In this document: positions 24,505-31,626 of the stretch, piece by piece | How positions within the stretch are numbered: the stretch's first letter is position 1 | Layout of the letters: each line of letters opens with the position of its first letter | Source: an uncultured Verrucomicrobiota bacterium | GTDB taxonomy: Bacteria; Verrucomicrobiota; Kiritimatiellia; RFP12; UBA1067 | Assembly: GCA_946610035.1 (NCBI GenBank) | Contig: CAMOCC010000022.1 | Coordinates: forward strand, 1 to 36,432 | Direction: 5' to 3' | DNA: 36,432 bases | Program-made: the position numbers and the translations under genes | Notes under the pieces: model-generated | Seen by the model: the letters and a program-made list of their open reading frames with translations, nothing else | Database searches by the model: none | What the model was told of the DNA's origin: nothing

Positions 24505-26523
24505 ATGACAAAGCTTGAAGAACTGGACGAAAAGATTAAGTCCTATCATCCGACTGAAACAGAGTTAGAGCAGGCGAAGGTTGCTGGCGAGCAGCGGGTT
24601 GCGTTCGTGGCAAAGTTCCCAATAGCCGAACTAGACCATCTGACGCCGGAATCCTATTGTATCGGCCATGGCGACAAGGAAAACTTTTGCTGGTGGATTG
24701 AACGAGGAACAAACGGAATGTCGAGTTATTTCCCTGGTTCCTCACGGAGTTACGGTATGTTTTGGGAGAAGGATACCAATTCATATCAGATGACTATGGC
24801 CTTGAAACGTTATAAGGATTTACATTCGGATGCCGACAATGGAACAATATTGCATGAGGTGATCGCTAAGCCACTTAAGGCACTAGTTGAAGCTCATGGT
24901 CAACAAGGGACATTCGATTCAATTAATTGTGTCGGCAAGAGTTTTCTGCTGAAGATTCTGATTTTGTATTACCCAGACGAGTTTCTCCAAGTCAACAGTA
25001 CGCATTGGATTGACACCATAATTGACGGCTACGGTCTGGGAAAGCCGGAAAGTTATGTTGATCGCAACAAGGTACTGCGCAAGTTCTACGAGGATAAAAA
25101 GAAACTGGTGCAGGGAGGTGAATTGACGCAGCAGGCCTTTGTAGGCGTTATTGCTCGGCAGCTCGGAATCGTGCGTCCTCGCTTCTGGCACATGCAGCTT
25201 CATCCGGGAAGTGATTCACAGTTTAGCCAGGAAGATGTCCTTAAAATACTCAAGCAGTATGGCGTTGTTGGAATGGGTGAAGCGTGGGACAATGACGGCG
25301 GCCAGCCGGAACAGTTCGCTGGGGACATGCACGAGGGTGATGTCATCGGGATACGGGAGAAGGGGTTTGTCGCGCTGGTCCGGGTGACTGGACCCTGCCG
25401 TAAGAACGATCAGAAGGATGAGTTGAATTGGTTTGACATTGTCCGCCCCGTAGAAGTTCTGAGTGAGGATGCTGCTGACTATATCGAAAAGTATAGGGAG
25501 AAAACCGGGAAAGGGCCACATGACAATTTGTACAATCTTGCGACGTTGAGCGAAGTCAAGCCAACGTGCAAGAACAAGTTCTTGAGCTTTTGGTATGATG
25601 CTGTCATGGGGATGAGTGCTGTTGATGATGGAAAGATAGATAATTCTGGTACTAAGCCTTTGCCTGATAATGGGGGGAAGGTTTACGGGAAGACAGAATT
25701 CTTGCGAGACGTGTTTGTTTCGGTTGAAACCTTCGATCTGATGGTATCGCTCCTCGAAAAGAAGAAGAACATCATTCTGACCGGCGCGCCGGGCGTGGGA
25801 AAGACCTTTGCCGCGCGGCGCCTTGCTTGGGCGATGATGGGGGAGCGCGATGATGAACGCGTGGAGTTCGTCCAGTTCCACCAGAGTTACGGATACGAGG
25901 ATTTCATCTGCGGCTACAAGCCGTCCTCTGATGGTGGATTTGAACTTCGCGAAGGTGTGTTCTACACATTCTGCAAGAAAGCGGAAAACGATCCATACAA
26001 AGACTATTTCTTCATCATCGACGAGATAAATCGCGGGAACATCTCCAAGATTTTTGGTGAGCTATTGATGTTGATTGAGGCGGACAAGCGCGGGGATCAG
26101 GCCTATGCGGTACGTCTCGCCTACAGACCAGACGAGCAGTTTACGGTTCCCAAGAACCTTTACATCATTGGGTTGATGAATACGGCCGATCGTTCGTTGG
26201 CGATGATGGATTACGCGCTTCGCCGTCGGTTCAGCTTTATTTCCATGGAGCCTGGATTCGATTCGGCGGGGTTCGCTGCGCTTATGTCGGGCGACGACAA
26301 GATGAAAAGGCTTGTTGAAGCCGTGAAGAAGCTCAATAACGAAATCATAGCCGATGCTTCTCTCGGAAAGGGCTTTGTCATCGGACATAGCTTTTTCTGC
26401 GGCGAGCTGAGTCCAGAGGAAATCGTACGTTACGATATCGGGCCGACACTCGACGAATATTGGTTTGACAATCAGTCGAAGGCCAACGAGGAGAGAAACA
26501 AACTTTTGAATGCGATACGATGA
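24505..26523 (+). CDS. mcrB: McrB-like AAA+ GTPase with N-terminal specificity region
   Basis: 672 residues. The C-terminal 270 are the McrB NTPase: Walker A GAPGVGKT (427-434), FVQFHQSYGYEDFICGYKP, Walker B FFIIDEINRGNISKIFGELL (D506, E507) and the McrB signature MNTADRS (558-564), then ALRRRF. McrB translocates DNA using GTP and drives the McrC nuclease at modified sites. The N-terminal 400 residues are unlike E. coli McrB: residues 95-220 hold a helical domain with LLKILILYYPDEFLQV, and about 225-315 hold a segment starting RFWHMQLHPG with GDVIGIREKGFVALVRVTGP, which resembles an EVE-type modified-base reader. The latter is inference. AAGGAG at 24491-24496 fixes the start. Confidence 0.92.
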   Translation: MTKLEELDEKIKSYHPTETELEQAKVAGEQRVAFVAKFPIAELDHLTPESYCIGHGDKENFCWWIERGTNGMSSYFPGSSRSYGMFWEKDTNSYQMTMALKRYKDLHSDADNGTILHEVIAKPLKALVEAHGQQGTFDSINCVGKSFLLKILILYYPDEFLQVNSTHWIDTIIDGYGLGKPESYVDRNKVLRKFYEDKKKLVQGGELTQQAFVGVIARQLGIVRPRFWHMQLHPGSDSQFSQEDVLKILKQYGVVGMGEAWDNDGGQPEQFAGDMHEGDVIGIREKGFVALVRVTGPCRKNDQKDELNWFDIVRPVEVLSEDAADYIEKYREKTGKGPHDNLYNLATLSEVKPTCKNKFLSFWYDAVMGMSAVDDGKIDNSGTKPLPDNGGKVYGKTEFLRDVFVSVETFDLMVSLLEKKKNIILTGAPGVGKTFAARRLAWAMMGERDDERVEFVQFHQSYGYEDFICGYKPSSDGGFELREGVFYTFCKKAENDPYKDYFFIIDEINRGNISKIFGELLMLIEADKRGDQAYAVRLAYRPDEQFTVPKNLYIIGLMNTADRSLAMMDYALRRRFSFISMEPGFDSAGFAALMSGDDKMKRLVEAVKKLNNEIIADASLGKGFVIGHSFFCGELSPEEIVRYDIGPTLDEYWFDNQSKANEERNKLLNAIR

Positions 26524-27581
26524 CGGTCAAGGGCATAAATATCCTGAACATCTATTACATGCTCGCGTATGCGTTCAAGGCGCTTCGCGAAGGCGTGTAT
26601 TCGAACATGTCTGGCGAAGATTTCGAGCACGCCGAAGACCTGTTTGGGGAGATATTGTCTTTGGGGTTGTCCCATCTTTTGAAGCGCGGCCTGCTCCGGA
26701 TGTACGAAGAGATCCATGAAGACATGGCCGGGTTGCGCGGGAAGATCAACATGACGGGGACGATTCGGCATCTGCAGAATAAGCGGCAGGTCATATCCTG
26801 CGTTCACGACGAGTTCTCGGTCAACAACGGCTTTAACCAGATTCTGAAGACCACGGCGGTCGCACTTCTTGGCACGGGCAAGCTGGAGCGCAGCGGGAAA
26901 AGACTCAAGCGGGCGCTCTCCTTCTTTGGAGATGTGGACACTCTTGACATCCATCGTATCAGGTGGAGTGCCTTACGGTATGAGAGAAACAACCAGCACT
27001 ATCTTATGCTCATTAATGTTTGCAAGTTTGTAATTGACGGCTTGCTGCTGGATGAAGCCCATTCTGTGAATCGTCGAATTCGGGAGATGGAGATTGATGA
27101 AGACAACATGGCGTCACTTTATGAAGGGTTCATTCGTGAATACTATGCACGGCATTATGATCTGCATGCAATGTCAAAGCAGATAGCCTGGGACGTTCCG
27201 CACGGGACGGATGAATCTCTTCTGCCCACGATGCAGTCCGACGTGATGCTTTCGGACGCGTTGAAGACGTTGATTATCGATGCCAAGTTCTACGGATCGA
27301 TCATGCAGATGCATTGGGATCGTTTATCGATTCGAAACAGCCATCTTTATCAGATACTAGCGTACGTGAACAACCAGCAGGCGGTGGAGCCGCGCAAACC
27401 TATCGGTGGAATGCTCCTTTACGCCAAAACTTCTGAGAATGCTCCAGAACCCGCGACTTGGACGATCGGCGGACATGACATAGCCGTGCGAGTTCTTGAT
27501 CTAGCAAAGCCGTTTGCGGAGTTGTCAAAGCAACTTGATGAAATCGTAGCAATGACCTTTGGAGCAAGGCGGAAAGTCTAA
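26520..27581 (+). CDS. mcrC: McrC-like nuclease subunit
   Basis: McrC is the PD-(D/E)xK endonuclease partner of McrB and cuts modified DNA. The 353-residue product has the N-terminal INILNIYYMLAYAF, the SVNNGFNQILK segment and a nuclease core with MQSDVMLSD (D241) and LIIDAKFYG (D254, K256). The start ATG overlaps the mcrB stop (ATGA at 26520-26523), as is usual for McrBC pairs. All catalytic residues are visible. It ends before a 60-base gap that precedes the first MGLVKTRRL peptide. Confidence 0.95.
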   Translation: MTVKGINILNIYYMLAYAFKALREGVYSNMSGEDFEHAEDLFGEILSLGLSHLLKRGLLRMYEEIHEDMAGLRGKINMTGTIRHLQNKRQVISCVHDEFSVNNGFNQILKTTAVALLGTGKLERSGKRLKRALSFFGDVDTLDIHRIRWSALRYERNNQHYLMLINVCKFVIDGLLLDEAHSVNRRIREMEIDEDNMASLYEGFIREYYARHYDLHAMSKQIAWDVPHGTDESLLPTMQSDVMLSDALKTLIIDAKFYGSIMQMHWDRLSIRNSHLYQILAYVNNQQAVEPRKPIGGMLLYAKTSENAPEPATWTIGGHDIAVRVLDLAKPFAELSKQLDEIVAMTFGARRKV

Positions 27582-27641
27582 TTGGCCTTTAATTGCCTCA
27601 TTGGCAAAGTAACATGGAAACAGGAAAGTGAGAGCATAATC

Positions 27642-27806
27642 ATGGGACTCGTGAAGACCAGACGATTGGCGGCGATGCAGAAGCAGACCACGTACGCCAA
27701 GGTTACGGTGGTCAGGCAGCGCGCAAAGGCGGGGATGAAGTCGCCGGTGAAGAAGGGTGGGGATATGTTGTCGGCAAATAGAAGGGATAATGGCTATGGA
27801 TTGTAG
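27642..27806 (+). CDS. Repeated basic small peptide MGLVKTRRL, copy 1
   Basis: 54 codons. The first 33 encode the basic peptide starting MGLVKTRRLAAMQKQ and continuing TTYAKVTVVRQRAKAG. Over 27642-27740 it differs from the copy at 34082 by 8 bases in 7 codons, and every change is synonymous. The 3' end is not shared and runs into the start of the PLD-NTPase gene, overlapping it by 17 bases in another frame. Translation through this frame could therefore control that gene. Function unknown; basic, no membrane segment. A typical sigma70 box is not visible just upstream. Confidence 0.65.
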   Translation: MGLVKTRRLAAMQKQTTYAKVTVVRQRAKAGMKSPVKKGGDMLSANRRDNGYGL

Positions 27807-29805
27807 AGACGACATGGATTTGTTTGGCGGAACTGATGCAGCAGGCGGTTTGCGAGCCGATGTTAGGCTCGACGTTGCCAAGCTCGACTACATGTCCTCG
27901 GAGTCGATGACATGGCAGGAGCTGTTTGGCGGATTTGACCGCCTGAGGGCGATTACATATTCGTCTGGCATTGGATTCGTATATCAGCTTATAGAGATGT
28001 TCAAGGACGTGGAAATCATCTTCGGTTGCGAGGAGGTGATGTCGTATAACCTTCAGGAGATCATGGCGTACCAGTCGAAGCTGATGGAGCGCATCCGTGA
28101 GGCCGATTCCAAGTCAAAGACGAAGATGATTGAACGCGTTGAATCCGGGGATATCCGACTCTTTGTCGCCCGAGAAATGCTTTCTCACGAAAAGCTATAT
28201 CTTCTAGAGGCCGATGATGGACGTAAACGCGTTATCCTGGGCTCCGCGAACATGTCGTTCAATGCCTTCCGCGGACGGCAACGCGAGACAATATGCTACA
28301 TTGATTCTGATGCGGCGTACGAGAGGTTCAATGAGGCCTACGAAGATTTGAAGGGCATTAGCGTCGATACCATTACAAAGAAGGCCATAGTCGTTGGGGA
28401 TGCGTCGGAGAATTTGGATGCGCTGCCGATAGCTGAAACGGTCAAGGTGAAAAAGGCCGTCTACATCGAACCCGCGAAAGATGCAGATGAAGAGGTTCGG
28501 TTCGTTCTTGACACTCGTGAACTTGCGAAGAGAATCAAGCCGGCCATTCCAATCACAAAGGCTGACAAGAAGGCAGGCAAGATTTTCATATCGTCAGAGA
28601 TTATCCAGAAGGTGCGTCGCCAGGTTATTCGGGATACCGAGCGCGAAAAGGAATTGAGAAGTGAGTATCCGCAGCTTGTCATAGATTCGGAGCATGGCAC
28701 TGTTTCATTAAACGGCAAGAATCTAGACTTGAATCCTGATGCCGATGCAGTGAAAAGCGACGTCGACATGTTCATTCGCTACATGAATGGATATGAGCGT
28801 TTCCACGGCGACAGCAAAGGGATGCAGAATCGCTACTACGAGTTTGCCAACTGGTTTTTCTGCTCGCCACTCATGGCTGTTATGCGTGACACTGCCTTGC
28901 GATTTGACCAGAAGACTCTGCCATATCCTGTGTTTGGGCTCGTCTATGGACAGTCAAAGGCGGGTAAGACATCTTTTCTTGAGACGATTCTCAAGATGAT
29001 GATTGGTCAGAAGACCAAGATGGGCGCGCCGGAGTTTACTCGCACGGCCATTGACGGGCTCCGTCATAGAGTCCAGGGCGCCCCCATAATTGTTGACGAC
29101 CTTACAAACAACAGGTTCAATCAGCATGCCGTCGAGACAATCAAGAATGACGATTTCGGCTTGTTGGAGCATTTAGTTCATTACCCAGCAGTTGTCATAA
29201 GCGCGAACGAAGATGTCAAGGCAGTGGCGCAAGAGGTGATCCGCCGAACAGTTATATGTCGCGTTCAGGCCGGCCTTACTAACACTGAAGTCATGAAGAG
29301 CAATGTCGTTCGCGCTGTCCAGCAGAAGATTGGAACGGCGTTCTATCGCGAATATCTGCGCTTGATGTTGGGGAAGATTCCGGACATGATGGACCAGCTG
29401 AAGGATGACAATCCGGAGTCGGAATGCCCAGACATACTGAAGGTTTCTTCGGAAGTGTTGTATGAAATCTTCTCGGCGCATGAGAGCGAGTTACCTTCAT
29501 ATATTCGCAAGTTGTCGCTTGAAGACTATTTCAGCGAAAAGGTGACTGGCAAATATGCGATTCAGGTGATTAAAACTGCGTGGTCTAGCAATCCAAAGTC
29601 TTTCGAGGTTGATGAGCGCGCGGGAACTGTCCGCTATGATGCCGGCGTAAACTGGGACGCCGATAGGCTCATGAAGGAGCTGCCGGAGAACCTTTGTGCC
29701 AAGCGCTCTCGCGACAGCGTCATCATGGAGCTCGACGAAGCGAGAGAATTCTTTGGAATAGATTTCAGGCGGAAGTCGTTCCTTTCTCGCTTGTTGGGAA
29801 AATGA
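27790..29805 (+). CDS. PLD-like nuclease fused to a P-loop NTPase
   Basis: 671 residues. About 40-190 are a phospholipase D-type nuclease domain with SHEKLYLLE (H133, K135) and ILGSANMSFNAF (151-160). About 200-330 are charged linker helices. About 330-510 are a P-loop NTPase with Walker A YGQSKAGKT (387-394), Walker B APIIVDDLTN (D436, D437), sensor-like VVISANED (N473) and possible arginine fingers in EVIRRTVICRVQ; the layout resembles SF3/AAA-type helicases. The last 160 residues are helical. A single HKD half-motif implies a dimer, as in BfiI-type nucleases. ATG 27790 or 27796 are both possible (GAAGGG at 27781). I know of no characterised system with this fusion. Confidence 0.85.
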   Translation: MAMDCRDDMDLFGGTDAAGGLRADVRLDVAKLDYMSSESMTWQELFGGFDRLRAITYSSGIGFVYQLIEMFKDVEIIFGCEEVMSYNLQEIMAYQSKLMERIREADSKSKTKMIERVESGDIRLFVAREMLSHEKLYLLEADDGRKRVILGSANMSFNAFRGRQRETICYIDSDAAYERFNEAYEDLKGISVDTITKKAIVVGDASENLDALPIAETVKVKKAVYIEPAKDADEEVRFVLDTRELAKRIKPAIPITKADKKAGKIFISSEIIQKVRRQVIRDTEREKELRSEYPQLVIDSEHGTVSLNGKNLDLNPDADAVKSDVDMFIRYMNGYERFHGDSKGMQNRYYEFANWFFCSPLMAVMRDTALRFDQKTLPYPVFGLVYGQSKAGKTSFLETILKMMIGQKTKMGAPEFTRTAIDGLRHRVQGAPIIVDDLTNNRFNQHAVETIKNDDFGLLEHLVHYPAVVISANEDVKAVAQEVIRRTVICRVQAGLTNTEVMKSNVVRAVQQKIGTAFYREYLRLMLGKIPDMMDQLKDDNPESECPDILKVSSEVLYEIFSAHESELPSYIRKLSLEDYFSEKVTGKYAIQVIKTAWSSNPKSFEVDERAGTVRYDAGVNWDADRLMKELPENLCAKRSRDSVIMELDEAREFFGIDFRRKSFLSRLLGK

Positions 29806-29807
29806 GT

Positions 29808-29832
29808 GTGACTATGGGGACCCCATAGTCAC
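29808..29832. promoter_or_regulatory. Perfect 12-bp inverted repeat between two genes
   Basis: GTGACTATGGGG and CCCCATAGTCAC are separated by one A and begin 3 bases after the PLD-NTPase stop. There is no T-tract on the + strand (AAAGAAGAAAATC follows), so a classical terminator is unlikely. Its symmetry suits a dimeric DNA-binding protein or a recombinase site; an RNA hairpin with a 10-bp stem is also possible. Confidence 0.6.
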
Positions 29833-29887
29833 AAAGAAGAAAATCATTCATAAATCACAAGTAAATGCAAAACAACAAAGGGCCGTC

Positions 29888-30970
29888 ATGAATTATTCCG
29901 ATTCAGCTCAGAAGATAAAGGAAGTGTGCATCGGCAAGGGACTGTTGCGCTTTGATGAAGAAGAGTGCAGCCTCTGGGAACCGGCTATACGCGTTAGGTT
30001 CAACAATGCCAAGGCATTCTGGCAGCATATGTTTTCATTTTCGTCCGGCAACTTGTTTGGATACTTGATTTTGACGAACATGAACGTCTGGGTGTTCAAC
30101 GATGTGCAACAGCTTAAAATTCCGATTGAAACCGTGCGGACTGCGTCGGTGAAAGAAGGGCTGTTTTCCCCTTCTCTGGAAATATTCGCCAGAGACGGCG
30201 AGATCCATCGGTTCACGTTTTTCGATGCCTCGCAACAAGTGGTCAGACGTCTGACCGAGGAGGCGGTAAAAAAGATTACCGATCTAGCCATTGAACCTGT
30301 CAAGACCAAAACGCAGATTGAGCAGGAGAAGAAGGCAAAAGAAGATGCCGAAGAGCTCGAAAAGGCAAGGAAGAAGGCCGCGCGCAAGGTAAAGAAGGAG
30401 GCGCGTGACCGAGAGCGGAAAGAAGAAGAGGCAAGAAGGGCTAAGGAGGCGGAAGAATTCGCTGAAAGAATGCGTCGCGAGAGCGAGAAGACCAGGGCGG
30501 ATTTGCTTGACAAGCACTACAGACGTTATGCAATCAGGGAAATAGCCGAAGGCCATGTGCCGCCAAGGCTCACCAAGGAGGAGTACGACGAGGGATTCTT
30601 TTCTCCGTGGCTTGAAGAACAGGAGGAAAAAGAAAAAGAGCGCTACGACGCCGAATGTCGGCAATGGGAGCAGGAACAACGCGAAAAAGAGCGGGAAGAC
30701 GAGAAGCGAAGGGAAAAGGAGGAGCAGGAACGGCAGAGTTATCTGGCGGATAAGATGGAAGAAGAGAACGCGCAAAGACTCGCCCGGCGAGATGAGATTC
30801 TCGCCATGATAGAGCGCGAGGCTCTTGATGCAAAGAGCAGAATCCTGTTTTCACGGCGGGAAATGGATGCGGATGAGAAGCGGAACCTGGCGGAGTTCTG
30901 GTATTCGTCCACGAAGTCTGCTCTGCTCACGAGATACGAAAAAGAGCTGGCTGCGATATGTAAAGGGTGA
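29888..30970 (+). CDS. PH-like domain plus long coiled-coil protein
   Basis: 360 residues. The first 130 look like a bacterial PH/GRAM-type beta domain: GYLILTNMNVWVFND, KIPIETVRTASVKEG, LEIFARDGEIHRFTFFD, then an amphipathic helix. Residues about 140-310 are extremely charged, Glu/Lys/Arg-rich coiled coil (EKARKKAARKVKKEARDR and others), interrupted near 220-245 by GHVPPRLTKEEYDEGFFSPW. The C-terminal 50 are helical. No enzyme motif is seen. AAAGGG precedes ATG 29888. It follows the PLD-NTPase gene by 82 bases and is probably co-transcribed, so it may be a sensor or scaffold for it. That is inference. Confidence 0.8.
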   Translation: MNYSDSAQKIKEVCIGKGLLRFDEEECSLWEPAIRVRFNNAKAFWQHMFSFSSGNLFGYLILTNMNVWVFNDVQQLKIPIETVRTASVKEGLFSPSLEIFARDGEIHRFTFFDASQQVVRRLTEEAVKKITDLAIEPVKTKTQIEQEKKAKEDAEELEKARKKAARKVKKEARDRERKEEEARRAKEAEEFAERMRRESEKTRADLLDKHYRRYAIREIAEGHVPPRLTKEEYDEGFFSPWLEEQEEKEKERYDAECRQWEQEQREKEREDEKRREKEEQERQSYLADKMEEENAQRLARRDEILAMIEREALDAKSRILFSRREMDADEKRNLAEFWYSSTKSALLTRYEKELAAICKG

Positions 30971-31029
30971 AAGGGGCAAAGCTTATTGATACAGCTTGAT
31001 TGATACAGTAGCAATCATATGCGGATGTC

Positions 31030-31440
31030 ATGGGACTTGTTAAAACAAGAAGGCTGGCAGCGATGCAGAAGCAGCAGCGCGCAAAGGCGAACGGATCGCC
31101 CAAGCCGATACTGGAGACGAATACCCATCGTGATTACTTCACGTTTATATTGCCGATCCATGAGATGTTCCTGAAATCTGACGCTGAAACGGTGCGCGAA
31201 TTGAATGTAACCGACCCTGTTGAGGGAGTAAATGAGGGAGTAAATGAGGGAGTAAAAATTCTCCTCGCGGCCATTCGCAAGAATCCGGGAAAACGGACCA
31301 ATGAGCTTGCTTTGCTTATCGGGAAAAGCGTCCAGACGGTTGAGCGTTATGTCAAGGAATTGAAAGGTGCTGGTGATATTGAATTTCGTGGTGCACCTAA
31401 GAATGGCGGATATTTCGTAATTGATAACGAGGAACGCTGA
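31030..31440 (+). CDS. MGLVKTRRL peptide copy 2 fused to AlbA_2-type regulator C-terminus
   Basis: 136 residues. The first 15 are the repeated peptide MGLVKTRRLAAMQKQ. Relative to copies 1 and 3 exactly ten codons (TTYAKVTVVR) are missing, after which QRAKA continues in frame. The rest, NGSPKPILETNTHRDYFTFI onward, is the end of an AlbA_2/divergent AAA-4 (RecG-like annotated) regulator: a three-fold EGVN linker (12-base repeats at 31222-31257) and a winged-helix domain TNELALLIGKSVQTVERYVK with the closing FRGAPKNGGYFV. The N-terminal AlbA_2 domain is gone, so this is either a fused remnant or a stand-alone DNA-binding protein. Confidence 0.65.
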   Translation: MGLVKTRRLAAMQKQQRAKANGSPKPILETNTHRDYFTFILPIHEMFLKSDAETVRELNVTDPVEGVNEGVNEGVKILLAAIRKNPGKRTNELALLIGKSVQTVERYVKELKGAGDIEFRGAPKNGGYFVIDNEER

Positions 31441-31443
31441 GCC

Positions 31444-31569
31444 GTGCAAATTATCATCGAGGGGTATCAGTATCCGGCGGGATCGGTCGACAAGGTCCTG
31501 TGGGAAGGTGCCTTTCAGACGGTGGACGGCAAGGTCTCCATCGGATATGTGGGGTATTTTGTCATTTGA
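31444..31569 (+). CDS. Short remnant reading frame
   Basis: 41 codons from GTG 31444, 3 bases after the previous stop (VQIIIEGYQYPAGSVDKVLW..., ending SIGYVGYFVI). The sequence is protein-like and reads as the first part of a longer gene that has lost the rest. I do not recognise the family with confidence. It lies just before the ankyrin gene. Confidence 0.4.
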   Translation: MQIIIEGYQYPAGSVDKVLWEGAFQTVDGKVSIGYVGYFVI

Positions 31570-31626
31570 GTGTGTTGTGCTATGGTGCCCCCATGGTGCG
31601 CGCAGAGCTTCGCAAGAGAGTTGAAT

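Noticed and set aside
31222-31257. 12-base tandem repeat as a novel element
   Set aside because: It encodes the EGVN linker that is a regular feature of AlbA_2/AAA-4 regulator C-termini.
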